The notes beneath the pieces are model-generated. The model was given only the letters and a program-made list of their open reading frames with translations, was not told where the DNA came from and ran no database searches. The translations under genes were made by a program, and so were the position numbers. Below are positions 1-5,752 of a stretch of DNA of 10,178 nucleotides, one piece after another; positions within the stretch are counted from its first letter, which is position 1, and every line of letters begins with the position of its first letter. The stretch is from Deltaproteobacteria bacterium (GTDB taxonomy: Bacteria; Desulfobacterota; DSM-4660; Desulfatiglandales; Desulfatiglandaceae): NCBI GenBank assembly GCA_019307165.1, contig JAFDKD010000054.1, positions 1-10,178 of the forward strand. Reading direction: 5' to 3'.

Positions 1-1
1 T

Positions 2-574
2 TCCAACGACCTTCAAGAGCGCCTCAAAGAGGACTTCAGCCATTTCGGGCTGGCGCTTCAGAACCTGTATATCAGTTCCATCACGCCCCCTCCTGAAGTT
101 CAGCAAGCCATTGACGACAAGAGCCGGCTGAGCGTGATTCAGGACCTGGACCGATTGGTAAAGATGAAAGCGGCCATGGCTATGGAAAAGGCGGCCGAGT
201 CGCAGGGGGAGGCCGGCTCGGGCCTGGGAATGGGTATGGGGTTCATGATGCCGGCCATGTTTGCGGACATGTTCCGATCTTCGCCCGGGCGGCCCGCCGG
301 CGGAGGCGGCGCGCCCGAGGGCATTCCCTGCCCCGACTGCGGGAACGCCGTCAATAAGGACGCCCGGTTCTGCCCCTATTGCGGGCACCAGCAGCTGGTT
401 TTCGATCAATGCGCAAACTGTGGCAAAAACCTGCCGTCGAATGCCCGGTTCTGCCCCAAGTGCGGTCATTCGGCCGAGGAAAAACCCGCTCCGGTCAACT
501 GCCCCCACTGCAAGACCGAGAATCTGGCGGGCGCCACGTTCTGCAACCAGTGCGGTGAACGGCTGAATCCTTAG
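2..574 (+). CDS. SPFH (band 7) domain protein with C-terminal zinc ribbons, 5' partial
   Basis: The frame is open from the left edge, so the start and most of the SPFH domain lie outside the window; 190 codons remain. The segment around ISSITPPPEVQQAIDD and the helix SRLSVIQDLDRLVKMKAAMA match the end of the SPFH domain in the YdjI-like ('virion core protein') family. A Gly/Met-rich linker (GLGMGMGFMMPAMFADMF) follows. Three zinc-ribbon motifs lie at about 329-571, each spaced CX2C-X10-CX2C, so all twelve cysteines are present. Family knowledge: SPFH proteins form membrane-associated oligomers; the zinc ribbons probably mediate protein contacts or oligomer function, but no substrate is known. 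The gene sits 37 bp upstream of another zinc-ribbon protein on the same strand, which suggests a shared unit. A GTG at 134 is an internal codon and not the likely start. Family call is confident; function is not. Confidence 0.85.
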   Translation, partial: SNDLQERLKEDFSHFGLALQNLYISSITPPPEVQQAIDDKSRLSVIQDLDRLVKMKAAMAMEKAAESQGEAGSGLGMGMGFMMPAMFADMFRSSPGRPAGGGGAPEGIPCPDCGNAVNKDARFCPYCGHQQLVFDQCANCGKNLPSNARFCPKCGHSAEEKPAPVNCPHCKTENLAGATFCNQCGERLNP

Positions 575-587
575 ATTATGAATTGAT

Positions 588-612
588 TAAAATTTTGAGG
601 ATCAAAATTTTA
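588..612 (+). promoter_or_regulatory. Perfect AT-rich inverted repeat framing the Shine-Dalgarno of the next gene
   Basis: An 11-bp stem (588-598 with 602-612) is separated by only GGA (599-601). The core arm reads AAAATTTTGA. The TGAGGA at 596-601 is the only plausible ribosome binding site for the gene at 612, and the right arm ends on the A of its start codon. In RNA this could hold the initiation region in a weak AT-only hairpin. In DNA it could be an operator. Function is inferred. Confidence 0.5.
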
Positions 613-1838
613 TGGCGTATCGGGTTGAGCAGGAGTGCCCGCAATGCGGGGCGCCCGTGGAGTTGGAGGAGACGGACCGGCTCATTCAGTGCCCGTACTG
701 CCTTGTGAAAAGCTTCATTTTCACCCCCGACCACTTCCGCTTTGTCCTTCCCCGAAAAGCCGAACGCGAGAGAACCATCTACGCGCCCTACCTCCGCTTT
801 AAAGGGGCCGTCTTTTTCTGCGTGGACCAGACCATCGGTTATCGTGTCGTTGACATCAATCATGCGGGATCGTCTTTCAATGGATTGCCCGTATCCCTTG
901 GAATGCGGCCCCAGGCTTTGAAGATGCGGTATCTGTCGCCCACCGAGGAATCGATACTGCTGAAAGTGGAAATGAAACCCTCGGATATTTTGAAGCGCGC
1001 CGCCAACCTGTCATCGGGAAGCGGGCCGGGACAGGTGTTCCACCGAGTTTTCATCGGGGAGGCCCTGAGCGTCATTTACCTACCATTGTTTTTAAAGGGA
1101 AACCGGCTCTTTGACGGCGTACTCGACAGGCCCCTGACGGAACTAAGCCATGGGGGGGAAGAAATCGACGCGGCGACCCGGTTGTCATCCCGTTGGGGTT
1201 TGACCTTCATCCCCACCCTGTGCCCGGGCTGCGGTTGGAATCTGGACGGGGAGCGGGACAGTGTGGTCCTCTTCTGCGCTAACTGCGAAAGCGCCTGGAA
1301 AGCCTCCAAAGGCAAGTTCATCAGGATGGATTTCGGGACCGATTCGTCCAAAGACCCCGATGCCGTGTACATGCCGTTTTGGAAGATGGCGGGGAGGGTT
1401 CAAGGCCTGGAAATTGAGTCTTTTGCCGATTACGTTCGAATCACGAACCAGCCCGTGACCGCGGGGGAGTCGCGCCGCGATAAAGCGATGTATTTCTGGG
1501 TCCCGGCATTCAAGATCCGCCCAAAACTGTTTCTCAATCTGGCGCGGCATTTTACGTTGGCCCAACTCGAAGCGAATCCGAAACCGATCGTGCCGGCAAA
1601 GCACCGCCACCCGGTGACCCTGCCGCTGAGTGAAGCCGAGCAGGCGGTCAAGATAACGCTTGCCGGTTCCGCTATGAACAAGAAAGAACTTTTCCCCCGG
1701 CTGCCGGGCATACGATTCGAACCGGGAAGATCCCGCCTGATCTATCTTCCGTTCAGGGAAACCGTGCACGATTTGATTCAGGAGAAGACAAACGCCGCCA
1801 TCAATAAAAACGCGTTGGCCTTTGGCAGGAGCCTCTAG
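612..1838 (+). CDS. Two-zinc-ribbon protein of unknown function with internal duplication
   Basis: A 408-residue protein with no signal peptide or clear membrane helix, so probably cytoplasmic. Zinc ribbon 1 uses C9, C12, C27 and C30; zinc ribbon 2 uses C204, C207, C222 and C225. Both have the spacing CX2C-X14-CX2C. About 26 residues after each ribbon comes a related hydrophobic motif (IYAPYLRFKG at 56, VYMPFWKMAG at 252). A further YLPF-type motif occurs in each half (IYLPLFLKG at 155, IYLPFRETV at 387). This pattern suggests an ancient tandem duplication. I do not recognise a named family. The start at 612 is the first ATG after the upstream gene and has TGAGGA about ten bases before it. 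The tight spacing behind the SPFH/zinc-ribbon gene suggests joint function, possibly at the same membrane-associated complex. That is inference only. Confidence 0.8.
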   Translation: MAYRVEQECPQCGAPVELEETDRLIQCPYCLVKSFIFTPDHFRFVLPRKAERERTIYAPYLRFKGAVFFCVDQTIGYRVVDINHAGSSFNGLPVSLGMRPQALKMRYLSPTEESILLKVEMKPSDILKRAANLSSGSGPGQVFHRVFIGEALSVIYLPLFLKGNRLFDGVLDRPLTELSHGGEEIDAATRLSSRWGLTFIPTLCPGCGWNLDGERDSVVLFCANCESAWKASKGKFIRMDFGTDSSKDPDAVYMPFWKMAGRVQGLEIESFADYVRITNQPVTAGESRRDKAMYFWVPAFKIRPKLFLNLARHFTLAQLEANPKPIVPAKHRHPVTLPLSEAEQAVKITLAGSAMNKKELFPRLPGIRFEPGRSRLIYLPFRETVHDLIQEKTNAAINKNALAFGRSL

Positions 1839-2010
1839 GGCGATAAAATCCTTTTTTTGCCCCATTTTCCTGATACAATGGGATGTGCCAAAGTTTGAGT
1901 AAAAACATCCACGCGGATTATATTTATAATATTGTAAGTCAGCCAAAATAGGCAAAATAACGTGCTCATTATGTGCCAATAAACCTTTAGAAAATATAAA
2001 AAAATAATAA

Positions 2011-2023
2011 AATCAACACATTG
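2011..2023 (+). promoter_or_regulatory. Candidate IHF binding site
   Basis: AATCAACACATTG matches the IHF consensus WATCAANNNNTTR at every defined position and has an A/T-rich tract directly upstream (about 1989-2010), as strong IHF sites often do. It lies about 300 bp upstream of the predicted sigma-54 start site. That is further than the usual position between enhancer and promoter, so a direct role is uncertain. Confidence 0.35.
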
Positions 2024-2140
2024 GCCAGTTTTTTTACTTGACTTGTCGCGCGGATTTTTGTAATAGGCATAATCGGGGCAAATTCCATCGACCCGGCCCG
2101 ATCCGGCAGATGCAATATTTTTTGGCAACAACCGTCCGGC

Positions 2141-2161
2141 GGCGCCAACTTGAGTGGCGCC
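2141..2161. promoter_or_regulatory. Perfect 7-bp dyad, candidate activator site
   Basis: GGCGCCA (2141-2147) and TGGCGCC (2155-2161) form a perfect inverted repeat with a 7-nt spacer. The centre is about 166 bp upstream of the predicted sigma-54 start at about 2317, within the normal range for enhancer-binding-protein sites. Binding is inferred from symmetry and position only. Confidence 0.4.
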
Positions 2162-2187
2162 CGCGGGGCCTGAAAAATGAGGTTGCT

Positions 2188-2217
2188 CGGAATGTCGATG
2201 ATATCGAACCGATTCCG
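2188..2217. promoter_or_regulatory. Imperfect extended dyad, candidate activator site
   Basis: CGGAAT (2188-2193) with ATTCCG (2212-2217) encloses TCGAT (2195-2199) with ATCGA (2203-2207), around a GAT centre. The centre is about 115 bp upstream of the predicted sigma-54 start, a typical position for an upstream activator sequence. The half-sites differ from those of the dyad at 2141-2161, so the two need not bind the same protein. Confidence 0.35.
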
Positions 2218-2238
2218 CACTGAAATTTCCTCGTCAAT

Positions 2239-2260
2239 CCGGTTGGTTATCTTTAACCGG
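2239..2260. promoter_or_regulatory. Short dyad close to the sigma-54 promoter
   Basis: CCGGTT (2239-2244) pairs with AACCGG (2255-2260). Alternatively GGTTA (2245-2249) pairs with TAACC (2254-2258) around a 4-nt loop. The centre is near -67. This could be an activator half-site or a chance palindrome; support is weak. Confidence 0.25.
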
Positions 2261-2290
2261 GCGGGGAGACCCCCTTGTTTTGGCGATAAG

Positions 2291-2306
2291 TGGCACGCGA
2301 TTTGCT
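2291..2306 (+). promoter_or_regulatory. Sigma-54 (RpoN) -24/-12 promoter
   Basis: TGGCACG, four bases (CGAT), then TTGCT is a full match to the RpoN consensus TGGCACG-N4-TTGCW. The invariant GG (2292-2293) and GC (2304-2305) are exactly 10 bp apart. Predicted transcription start is about 2317, giving a 5' leader of about 63 nt before the ATG at 2380. Family knowledge: such promoters need a AAA+ enhancer-binding protein acting from upstream sites, and dyads at suitable distances are present. It is the only good sigma-54 element I found in the window. Confidence 0.85.
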
Positions 2307-2379
2307 GGGAATCCACGGCAAGGGAATGCGTATAACGCAGTTGACGGTGATTTTAAGACAGCTTTAAAGGGGGCATGTC

Positions 2380-3918
2380 ATGTCTGAGCGTCATATAGCG
2401 GGGCAGATAGGGAAAGGGCGTTTCCTTGCGACCGCATGGTTCGGCGTGGCGCTTTTTTTTCTGGGGGCGGCGGCCATGTCGTTTGCCGGTCAGGAAAGCG
2501 CGGACCAGTTACTCGCTAGGGCCTTCGAGGTCGGCAAGACCATCCCAAACAAATTCAACAAGGCCGAGGCGCTGACACGAATTGCCGATGACTATACCCG
2601 CGCCGGGCAGTACGAGCAGGCATTTGCGGTGATCGAGGCCATTGAGGAACCCTATCACAAGGCGATGGCCCTAGTCAGAACCAGCGATCAGGCCTGGAAG
2701 AACGGTCAGCGGGACCAGACCGAAGGGATGCGCAGGAAGGCCCTTGAAACGGCTGAATCCATCGAAATACCCAAGTGGAAAGCCACGGCATATATTGCCG
2801 TGGCCGAATCCTATGCCGGGACCGACCAGATTGATAAGGCAAATCAGACCCTGACCAAGGCCAATGAAATCGTCGAGGGCATTGAGGACGATCAGTGGAA
2901 GGCCGGCCTCTGCACGGAAATGGGGGAAGCATATCTGGGATACGGCAGGCGTGAGGAAGGACTAAAACTTCTCGGTCTAGCGTTCGAGTACGCCAAGACC
3001 CTGGAAGACGCCTATGACACCAAGGCATCCCCAGGCGAAGACAGGATCAGCGTATTGGATCGGATTGCCGAGGAATACATGGATGCGGGTGAGTATGTGC
3101 GGGCCCAGGAAGTACGGGAAACCATTGCTGAAAAGTATACGAAAACGGCTGAAAAGAGTCGCGGCGTGCGTATCCAGCTGGCGGCAAACAAATATGAAGA
3201 GGCCCTGAAGACGGCGGAGGCCATGGAAGATCCGCACACAAAGGCACATACGCTCATTCAGATCAGTATTCACGCCTGGTTCACGGGTAAAAAGTCACTT
3301 TCGCTGAACACCATGGACCGGGCCTTTGAGGTGGGCAGGGCAATCGAGGAGCCCTTTGTACAGGCAAAGGCGCTGTACCCGGTTGCTCGGGCCTACGCCA
3401 GGGGAGGCTATTATGGCAAGGCCCACGAGGTGGTGGAGGCGGTGAAGGAAAAATCGGTTCGCGAGCTGGCACTGAGCCGTCTTGTAGGGTTTTACGCGGA
3501 AGCGGGCAAATACCCCGATGCCCAAAAAACGGCGGAAAGCATTGAGGACGTCTACTACCGCTCAGTGGCCCTGGACAATATGGCCGCAGCTTACGTGCGG
3601 GCGGGAAACAAGGCCATGGCCGCGGACATGACCTCAAAGGCGCTGGATACGGCACAGAACATCGACAACACCTACAGGAAGGGCGAGATATACAAACGGG
3701 TGTCACGGCGCTATGCGGAAGCAGGGCAATACGATCAGGCCCTTGTGGTTGCGGAATCAATTGAAGATGATTATCACAAATCCACTGCTCTCTATTGGAT
3801 ATCCTACTGGGCGGGCGCCGAAGGTGAGTACGGCCGGGCCGGCAACATTGCAGAGGGGATCAGCGACCCCTATTACCAGGCGTCGGCATTTACGTGCCTC
3901 GCTGAAAGACGTCTGTGA
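2380..3918 (+). CDS. Secreted helical-repeat (TPR-like) protein
   Basis: A 512-residue protein with an N-terminal signal peptide: basic n-region to about residue 14, hydrophobic core about 15-34, likely cleavage after SFA at 36. The rest is about ten degenerate repeats with the pattern IE(E/D)-x-Y-x-KA-x-AL-xx-IA-xx-Y-xx-AG-xY-xx-A. They begin near residues 87, 127, 167, 281, 321, 354, 387, 427, 460 and 494, with units of 33-34 or 40 residues. This is TPR-like alpha-solenoid architecture, normally a protein-binding scaffold; here it should be periplasmic. The last repeat stops after its first helix. AAAGGGGG (2366-2373) lies six bases before the ATG and fixes the start; the ATG at 2375 is out of frame. 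It is the only plus-strand gene after the sigma-54 promoter before a convergent gene. Its partner is unknown; a role in polysaccharide assembly is suggested only by the neighbourhood. Confidence 0.88.
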   Translation: MSERHIAGQIGKGRFLATAWFGVALFFLGAAAMSFAGQESADQLLARAFEVGKTIPNKFNKAEALTRIADDYTRAGQYEQAFAVIEAIEEPYHKAMALVRTSDQAWKNGQRDQTEGMRRKALETAESIEIPKWKATAYIAVAESYAGTDQIDKANQTLTKANEIVEGIEDDQWKAGLCTEMGEAYLGYGRREEGLKLLGLAFEYAKTLEDAYDTKASPGEDRISVLDRIAEEYMDAGEYVRAQEVRETIAEKYTKTAEKSRGVRIQLAANKYEEALKTAEAMEDPHTKAHTLIQISIHAWFTGKKSLSLNTMDRAFEVGRAIEEPFVQAKALYPVARAYARGGYYGKAHEVVEAVKEKSVRELALSRLVGFYAEAGKYPDAQKTAESIEDVYYRSVALDNMAAAYVRAGNKAMAADMTSKALDTAQNIDNTYRKGEIYKRVSRRYAEAGQYDQALVVAESIEDDYHKSTALYWISYWAGAEGEYGRAGNIAEGISDPYYQASAFTCLAERRL

Positions 3919-3933
3919 GAGGCATAAGAAAGT

Positions 3934-3968
3934 GCAGAGCGCATAGGGCAGAGAGCAGAGAGCAAACA
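3934..3968 (+). repeat. Degenerate 7-nt tandem repeat, five units (GCAGAGA-type)
   Basis: Five consecutive heptamers all begin with GC and fit GCAKAGR-like variants, for example GCATAGG at 3941 and GCAGAGA at 3948 and 3955; the last unit is GCAAACA. The array starts 15 bp after the stop of the TPR-like gene. A related array occurs in inverted orientation at 4009-4036. Confidence 0.7.
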
Positions 3969-4008
3969 GAATTCAGGAAAAATACCCCGGATGATATCGC
4001 CGCTGTTC

Positions 4009-4036
4009 GCTATGCGCCATGCTCTTTGCTCCATGC
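4009..4036 (-). repeat. Inverted 7-nt tandem repeat, four units (GCATGGA-type)
   Basis: On the minus strand this reads GCATGGA, GCAAAGA, GCATGGC, GCATAGC, the same heptamer family as 3934-3968. An 8-bp perfect pairing is possible between 3939-3946 and 4010-4017. The rest of the two arrays does not nest as a simple stem. Because it lies between convergent genes it could act as a bidirectional end-of-transcript structure, but no clear T-run terminator is present. Confidence 0.65.
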
Positions 4037-4117
4037 AATTCCGCGCCTTACAACGTGGCATCCCGAGTTTTTTCCAGCGGGGAGATGGTTGTTTTCAGAC
4101 AGCCTGTTTACACTGAT

Positions 4118-4840
4118 TTACCGAATAGGGTCCCCCCGGATAAGCGCCACCGGGTTCTGAACCATGATCCGCTGCACGGCATCGGCTCCGGCCAGCGCCC
4201 TCAGTTTCAGGACCGCTTTTCTCATTGTCGGGGGGCGGACGGTGGCCGAGTGGGCGTCCGATGCCATGAAGTGGACGAGATTCGCCCGGATCAACTCAAT
4301 CGTGCCCTCCTGGGCCGGTTTTCCGAAATCGCCCGTGAGGCTGCCCCCGGCGATCTGGAAAAGTGCACCGGCCGAAGCCGGCCCGCGGGCGAACCCGGTC
4401 TCGCGTTGAATGGCCGGGCTTTTTTCCGGGTGGGTGATGATGGGGGTAATCCCGGCGCCTCTAAGGCTTCGGATCAGCCCGGTAACGGCTTCCGGGACGA
4501 ACGGCTCGGGCAGTTCAAGGCAAATATAACGGCCTGTATCATTCAATGTCATGAGCCGCCCCAGCCTCAGGTCATCCATGATTTCCGGGCTCATATGAAT
4601 TTCGGCGCCGGGAAGAACGACCAAGGGGATGCCCTCGATGCTGAGCGCCTCGTTGAACGCATGACAGGCCGCCAAAACGTCCTCCCGCCGGTTTTGATAG
4701 CGTCCGTTCAGGGTGTGCGGGGTGGCGACCGAAATGCGGATGTCGTTTTCCACTGCGGCCCGCGCCATGTCCAGCGATTCCTGGAGCGTCGCGGGGCCGT
4801 CATCCCTGCCGGGAAGGATATGGGAGTGAATATCGATCAT
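4118..4840 (-). CDS. PHP-domain protein-tyrosine phosphatase, CpsB/CapC/YwqE family
   Basis: A 240-residue cytoplasmic protein of normal length for the family. The N-terminus MIDIHSHILPGRDDGP is the family signature and fixes the start, although the ribosome site is weak (AGG seven bases upstream). Metal-ligand motifs are all visible: H5 and H7, D14, H42 (ATPH), E80 (GAEIHM), E109 (CLELP), H137 (THPEK), D195 and H197 (SDAHS). Family knowledge: these manganese-type phosphatases remove phosphate from the tyrosine-rich tail of BY-kinases and so tune capsule or exopolysaccharide polymerisation. It is transcribed away from the export genes and towards the TPR-like gene. No kinase is in the window. 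A 290-codon frame on the opposite strand is a shadow. Confidence 0.93.
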   Translation of the reverse strand: MIDIHSHILPGRDDGPATLQESLDMARAAVENDIRISVATPHTLNGRYQNRREDVLAACHAFNEALSIEGIPLVVLPGAEIHMSPEIMDDLRLGRLMTLNDTGRYICLELPEPFVPEAVTGLIRSLRGAGITPIITHPEKSPAIQRETGFARGPASAGALFQIAGGSLTGDFGKPAQEGTIELIRANLVHFMASDAHSATVRPPTMRKAVLKLRALAGADAVQRIMVQNPVALIRGDPIR

Positions 4841-4898
4841 AAGCGCCTGGTTTCAAGACTCAATAACCCAGGCCGGGCAAAAACGCAATGATTGTTCA

Positions 4899-4924
4899 GT
4901 TGTGTGTAAGCCATAAATCACAAC
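4899..4924. promoter_or_regulatory. Dyad in the divergent intergenic region
   Basis: GTTGTG (4899-4904) and CACAAC (4919-4924) form a perfect 6-bp inverted repeat around 14 nt. It lies between the divergent PHP phosphatase and Cache genes, where a shared operator would be expected. The spacing is wrong for CRP. No convincing -35/-10 pair was found for either gene. This is a candidate only. Confidence 0.3.
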
Positions 4925-4996
4925 CCAGGTGTTTCGGCGGCCCCATGCGCTCGGATGTTGCAAAGTTCAGGAATCCTATGTTCGAGGAGATGCATC

Positions 4997-5644
4997 ATGC
5001 TTAGACGGAAAAGGTCCTTAAAAGCGTTGAACGCACTGCTTGCCGCTGTTTTTTGCGTCTGGGTGTGCGCGGCAACTGCCGTGGCCGGTAATGACACCGG
5101 GAACACCGTGCAGCTGGCGCAAGCCGAAAAAGAACCCAAGAAACCCAGCCGCGCCGAAGCGGATATGAAAAAGCAGATGACCAAGATCATGGACCAGGTC
5201 TTCATGGTGCTGAACACCGTCATGTCCATGGAAGGCTTGAGCGATGCCGAAAAGCGGGACAGGGCCTACGAATTTCTCCGTACCTTTCGGTACGGCGAGG
5301 AGGGCAAGGGATATATCGTCGCGGTGAGCCTGGCCGGGGTGATCCAGGTGGAGCCCAATATCCTCGAACTGGTGGGAAAGGACCTCCGCAGCCTCGAGGA
5401 CCCCAACGGTATCAAGGTATTTGAGGCATTCACCCGTATCTGCCTCGAGCAGGGGCAGGGGTGGACAACCTATTTATGGCCCAAATCGGGAAACAAGGAA
5501 TGGCACGTTCCCACTGTCGGTTTGGTGAGGTACTTCGAGCCCTTGGGGTTGGCCGTCGTCACCTCGTACACCCCTATCAACATCGATGTGCAGGACATGG
5601 GGACGCCTTACATCGATGACCAGGCAACCGCTTCACCCACATAG
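4997..5644 (+). CDS. Secreted single-Cache (sCache_2-like) domain protein
   Basis: A 215-residue protein. The chosen ATG has GAGGAG (4984-4989) seven bases upstream and begins a clear signal peptide (MLRRKRSLK, then a hydrophobic core to about 28, cleavage after AVA at 30). The ATG at 4955 would put 14 odd residues before it. A helical segment (about 50-100) leads into a Cache core with GYIVAVSLAGVIQVEPN, LVGKDLRSLEDPNGI, the GQGWTTYLWP turn and a final strand GLAVVTSYTPI. These match the usual small-molecule-binding PAS-like fold of chemoreceptor and kinase sensor regions. There is no second membrane helix or signalling output domain, so it would be a free periplasmic protein. It is the first of four plus-strand genes; a binding or sensing role in polysaccharide export is inferred from position. 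Confidence 0.8.
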   Translation: MLRRKRSLKALNALLAAVFCVWVCAATAVAGNDTGNTVQLAQAEKEPKKPSRAEADMKKQMTKIMDQVFMVLNTVMSMEGLSDAEKRDRAYEFLRTFRYGEEGKGYIVAVSLAGVIQVEPNILELVGKDLRSLEDPNGIKVFEAFTRICLEQGQGWTTYLWPKSGNKEWHVPTVGLVRYFEPLGLAVVTSYTPINIDVQDMGTPYIDDQATASPT

Positions 5645-5752
5645 CACAGAGAACGGCATGGGGTTAAACATAGAAAAAAATGATGCGAGCCCGGGTTGGA
5701 AGGGCGTAGGAATTGAAAGCAAGGGATTATGGTCTATAACAAGGAGCGCCGG

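Larger units (their letters stand above)
1839..2379. other. 541-bp gene-free regulatory region
   Basis: No convincing gene is seen. The left part, about 1900-2040, is strongly AT-rich with A- and T-runs. Composition shifts abruptly to GC-rich after about 2045. The GC-rich part contains several dyads and, near its right end, a sigma-54 promoter for the gene at 2380. It reads as a long regulatory region with distal activator sites. Short open frames on both strands have no ribosome binding site and no recognisable protein signature. Confidence 0.6.

Noticed and set aside
1962..1977. Minus-strand GG-N10-GC pattern (TGGCAC...GAGCA) resembling a sigma-54 element
   Set aside because: The -12 half lacks TTGC and no minus-strand gene lies downstream.
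2038..2066. Sigma-70-like TTGACT with TAATAG 17 bp downstream
   Set aside because: The -35 is good, but the -10 matches only three of six positions and no gene or RNA candidate follows closely.
1987..2316. 109-codon minus-strand frame in the regulatory region
   Set aside because: It uses a GTG start without a ribosome site, overlaps the sigma-54 promoter and dyads, and ends in a Phe/Leu-rich stretch created by AT-rich DNA. A decayed gene cannot be excluded.
1839..2379. c-di-GMP (GEMM) riboswitch upstream of the secreted protein gene
   Set aside because: Scattered GGCAAA-like words occur, but the conserved core and tetraloop-receptor pattern is absent, and most of the region lies upstream of the predicted transcription start.
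4019..4891. 290-codon open frame on the plus strand
   Set aside because: It lies antisense to the PHP phosphatase, whose complete metal-binding motifs and normal length show that the minus strand is the coding one; the plus frame has no recognisable protein features.
4899..4924. CRP/FNR site
   Set aside because: The dyad half-sites are separated by 14 nt, too far apart for the TGTGA-N6-TCACA geometry.
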